A stretch of 5,380 nucleotides of DNA from Pseudorhodobacter sp. (GTDB lineage Bacteria; Pseudomonadota; Alphaproteobacteria; Rhodobacterales; Rhodobacteraceae). The DNA lies in assembly GCA_024641255.1 (NCBI GenBank), contig JAHEDL010000063.1:1-5380 (forward strand), given 5' to 3'. The position numbers and the translations under genes were made by a program. A model generated the notes under the pieces. It ran no database searches. It was not told the origin of the DNA and was given only the letters and a program-made list of their open reading frames with translations. Shown here piece by piece: positions 4,583-5,380 of this stretch (position 1 is its first letter; each line of letters starts with the position of its first letter).

Positions 4583-5380
4583 TCAGTTTTCGACCTTCAT
4601 CACGATTTTGCCGATATGGCCCGAGCTTTCCAGCCGCCAATGCGCGGCGGGGGCTTCGGTTAGCGGGTACTCGCTGTCGATGACGACGCGGAAGGCGCCT
4701 TTGGCGATCATCGGCCAGACATTGGCTTCGACGGCGGCGGCGATGCGGGCCTTGGCCTGATCGGATTGCGGCCGCAGGGTGGAGCCGGTGAGCGTCAGGC
4801 GGCGCATCATCATTTCGGCGAAGTTCAGTTCGACCTTTGCGCCTTGCAGGAAGGCGATCTGCACGAGGCGGCCATCATCGGCCAGCGCGCGGACGTTGCG
4901 CGGCAGGTAGGGGCCGCCGACCATATCCAGAATGAGATCAAAGCCGCCGAGTTTCTTCGCCTCTTCGACGAAATCATCGGATTTGTAGTTGAAGCAGCGT
5001 TCTGCCCCCAAGTCTTCGCACGCACGGCATTTGTCGTCGCTGCCAGCGGTGGCGAAGACGCGGGCGCCAAGGGCGCGGGCGATTTGAATGGCGGTTGTGC
5101 CGATGCCGGACGAGCCGCCGTGAACAAGAAAGCGTTCGCCAGCCTTGAGGCCGCCGCGCATGACGATGTTTGACCAGACGGTGAAGCAGGTTTCGGGCAG
5201 GCAGGCGGCTTCGCGCAGCGACAGGCCTTCGGGGATTGGCAAGGCGTGGGATTCGTTGCAGGCGACGTATTCGGCATAGCCGCCGCCGGGCAGCAGGGCG
5301 CAGACCTTGTCGCCGATTTGCCAACGCGTTACCCCCGGACCCATCGCAACCACGGTGCCCGCGCCTTCCAGCCCCGGTAG
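4583..5380 (-). CDS. NAD(P)H quinone oxidoreductase, PIG3/zeta-crystallin type (partial, N-terminus outside window)
   Basis: The frame is open to the right edge, so this is the C-terminal 265 residues of a protein usually about 325-330 long; roughly 60 N-terminal residues are missing. It begins LPGLEGAGTVVAMGPGV, the normal interior of the GroES-like domain, so the GTG at 5353 is not a start. GDKVCALLPGGGYAEYV (23-39 of the visible part) and ALPIPEGLSLREAACLPET (46-64) are typical of PIG3 members. The Rossmann domain carries HGGSSGIGTTAIQIA (87-101), the nucleotide-binding loop, then ATAGSDDKC (110-118). ILDMVGG (150-156), IAFLQG (175-180) and LTLTGSTLRP (195-204) are further family marks. 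Zinc-binding residues of alcohol dehydrogenases are not evident in the visible part. Such enzymes reduce quinones or other enones with NADPH in the cytoplasm; the physiological substrate is unknown. It converges on the sulfotransferase gene and has no evident link to it. Confidence 0.93.
   Translation of the reverse strand, partial: LPGLEGAGTVVAMGPGVTRWQIGDKVCALLPGGGYAEYVACNESHALPIPEGLSLREAACLPETCFTVWSNIVMRGGLKAGERFLVHGGSSGIGTTAIQIARALGARVFATAGSDDKCRACEDLGAERCFNYKSDDFVEEAKKLGGFDLILDMVGGPYLPRNVRALADDGRLVQIAFLQGAKVELNFAEMMMRRLTLTGSTLRPQSDQAKARIAAAVEANVWPMIAKGAFRVVIDSEYPLTEAPAAHWRLESSGHIGKIVMKVEN

Noticed and set aside
5351..5353. GTG as the start of the quinone oxidoreductase
   Set aside because: The frame stays open to the window edge and the upstream residues LPGLEGAGT match the family interior, so the true start is outside the window.

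Overview
The window looks like chromosomal DNA of an alphaproteobacterium, most likely a member of the Rhodobacteraceae. The reasons are high GC coding sequence with strong third-position bias, protein variants typical of that family (a short DUF1203 protein and a GT14 enzyme with an extra C-terminal domain), and a G/C hairpin element ending in GGATATTTTGGCC of a kind I recall between Rhodobacteraceae genes. The genus cannot be fixed from the sequence alone.

Layout. On the + strand, 2-430 is the 3' end of polA (DNA polymerase I palm, motif C), followed after 15 nt by a complete YdeI/OmpD-associated family gene (446-1006). These converge, with a 12-nt gap, on a minus-strand cluster read right to left: a GT14 (core-2/I-branching type) glycosyltransferase with an uncharacterised C-terminal domain (3505-1928), a HIT-family nucleotide hydrolase/transferase only 3 nt downstream (1924-1553), and a DUF1203 protein (1480-1019). 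Divergent from the glycosyltransferase, across a 143-bp AT-richer intergenic region, lies a + strand sulfotransferase (3649-4467). It has recognisable PAPS-binding motifs and a strong Shine-Dalgarno sequence. The sulfotransferase converges on a minus-strand PIG3-type NAD(P)H quinone oxidoreductase (stop at 4583) that runs off the right edge. The 115-bp convergent gap holds a perfect 9-bp hairpin and the G/C-rich repeat-like hairpin element.

How the genes may work together. polA, the YdeI-like gene and the quinone oxidoreductase look like ordinary chromosomal genes. The part worth attention is the divergent glycosyltransferase/sulfotransferase pair. Both enzymes belong to families best known from animal glycan synthesis (GlcNAc/xylosyl transfer and carbohydrate O-sulfation). 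Both lack an obvious signal peptide or membrane anchor, and both sit in a stretch of visibly lower GC than the flanks. A cytoplasmic system that builds and sulfates a surface glycan is a reasonable inference, but neither the substrate nor the partnership is shown by the sequence. No RNA genes, CRISPR arrays, insertion sequences or phage genes were seen.
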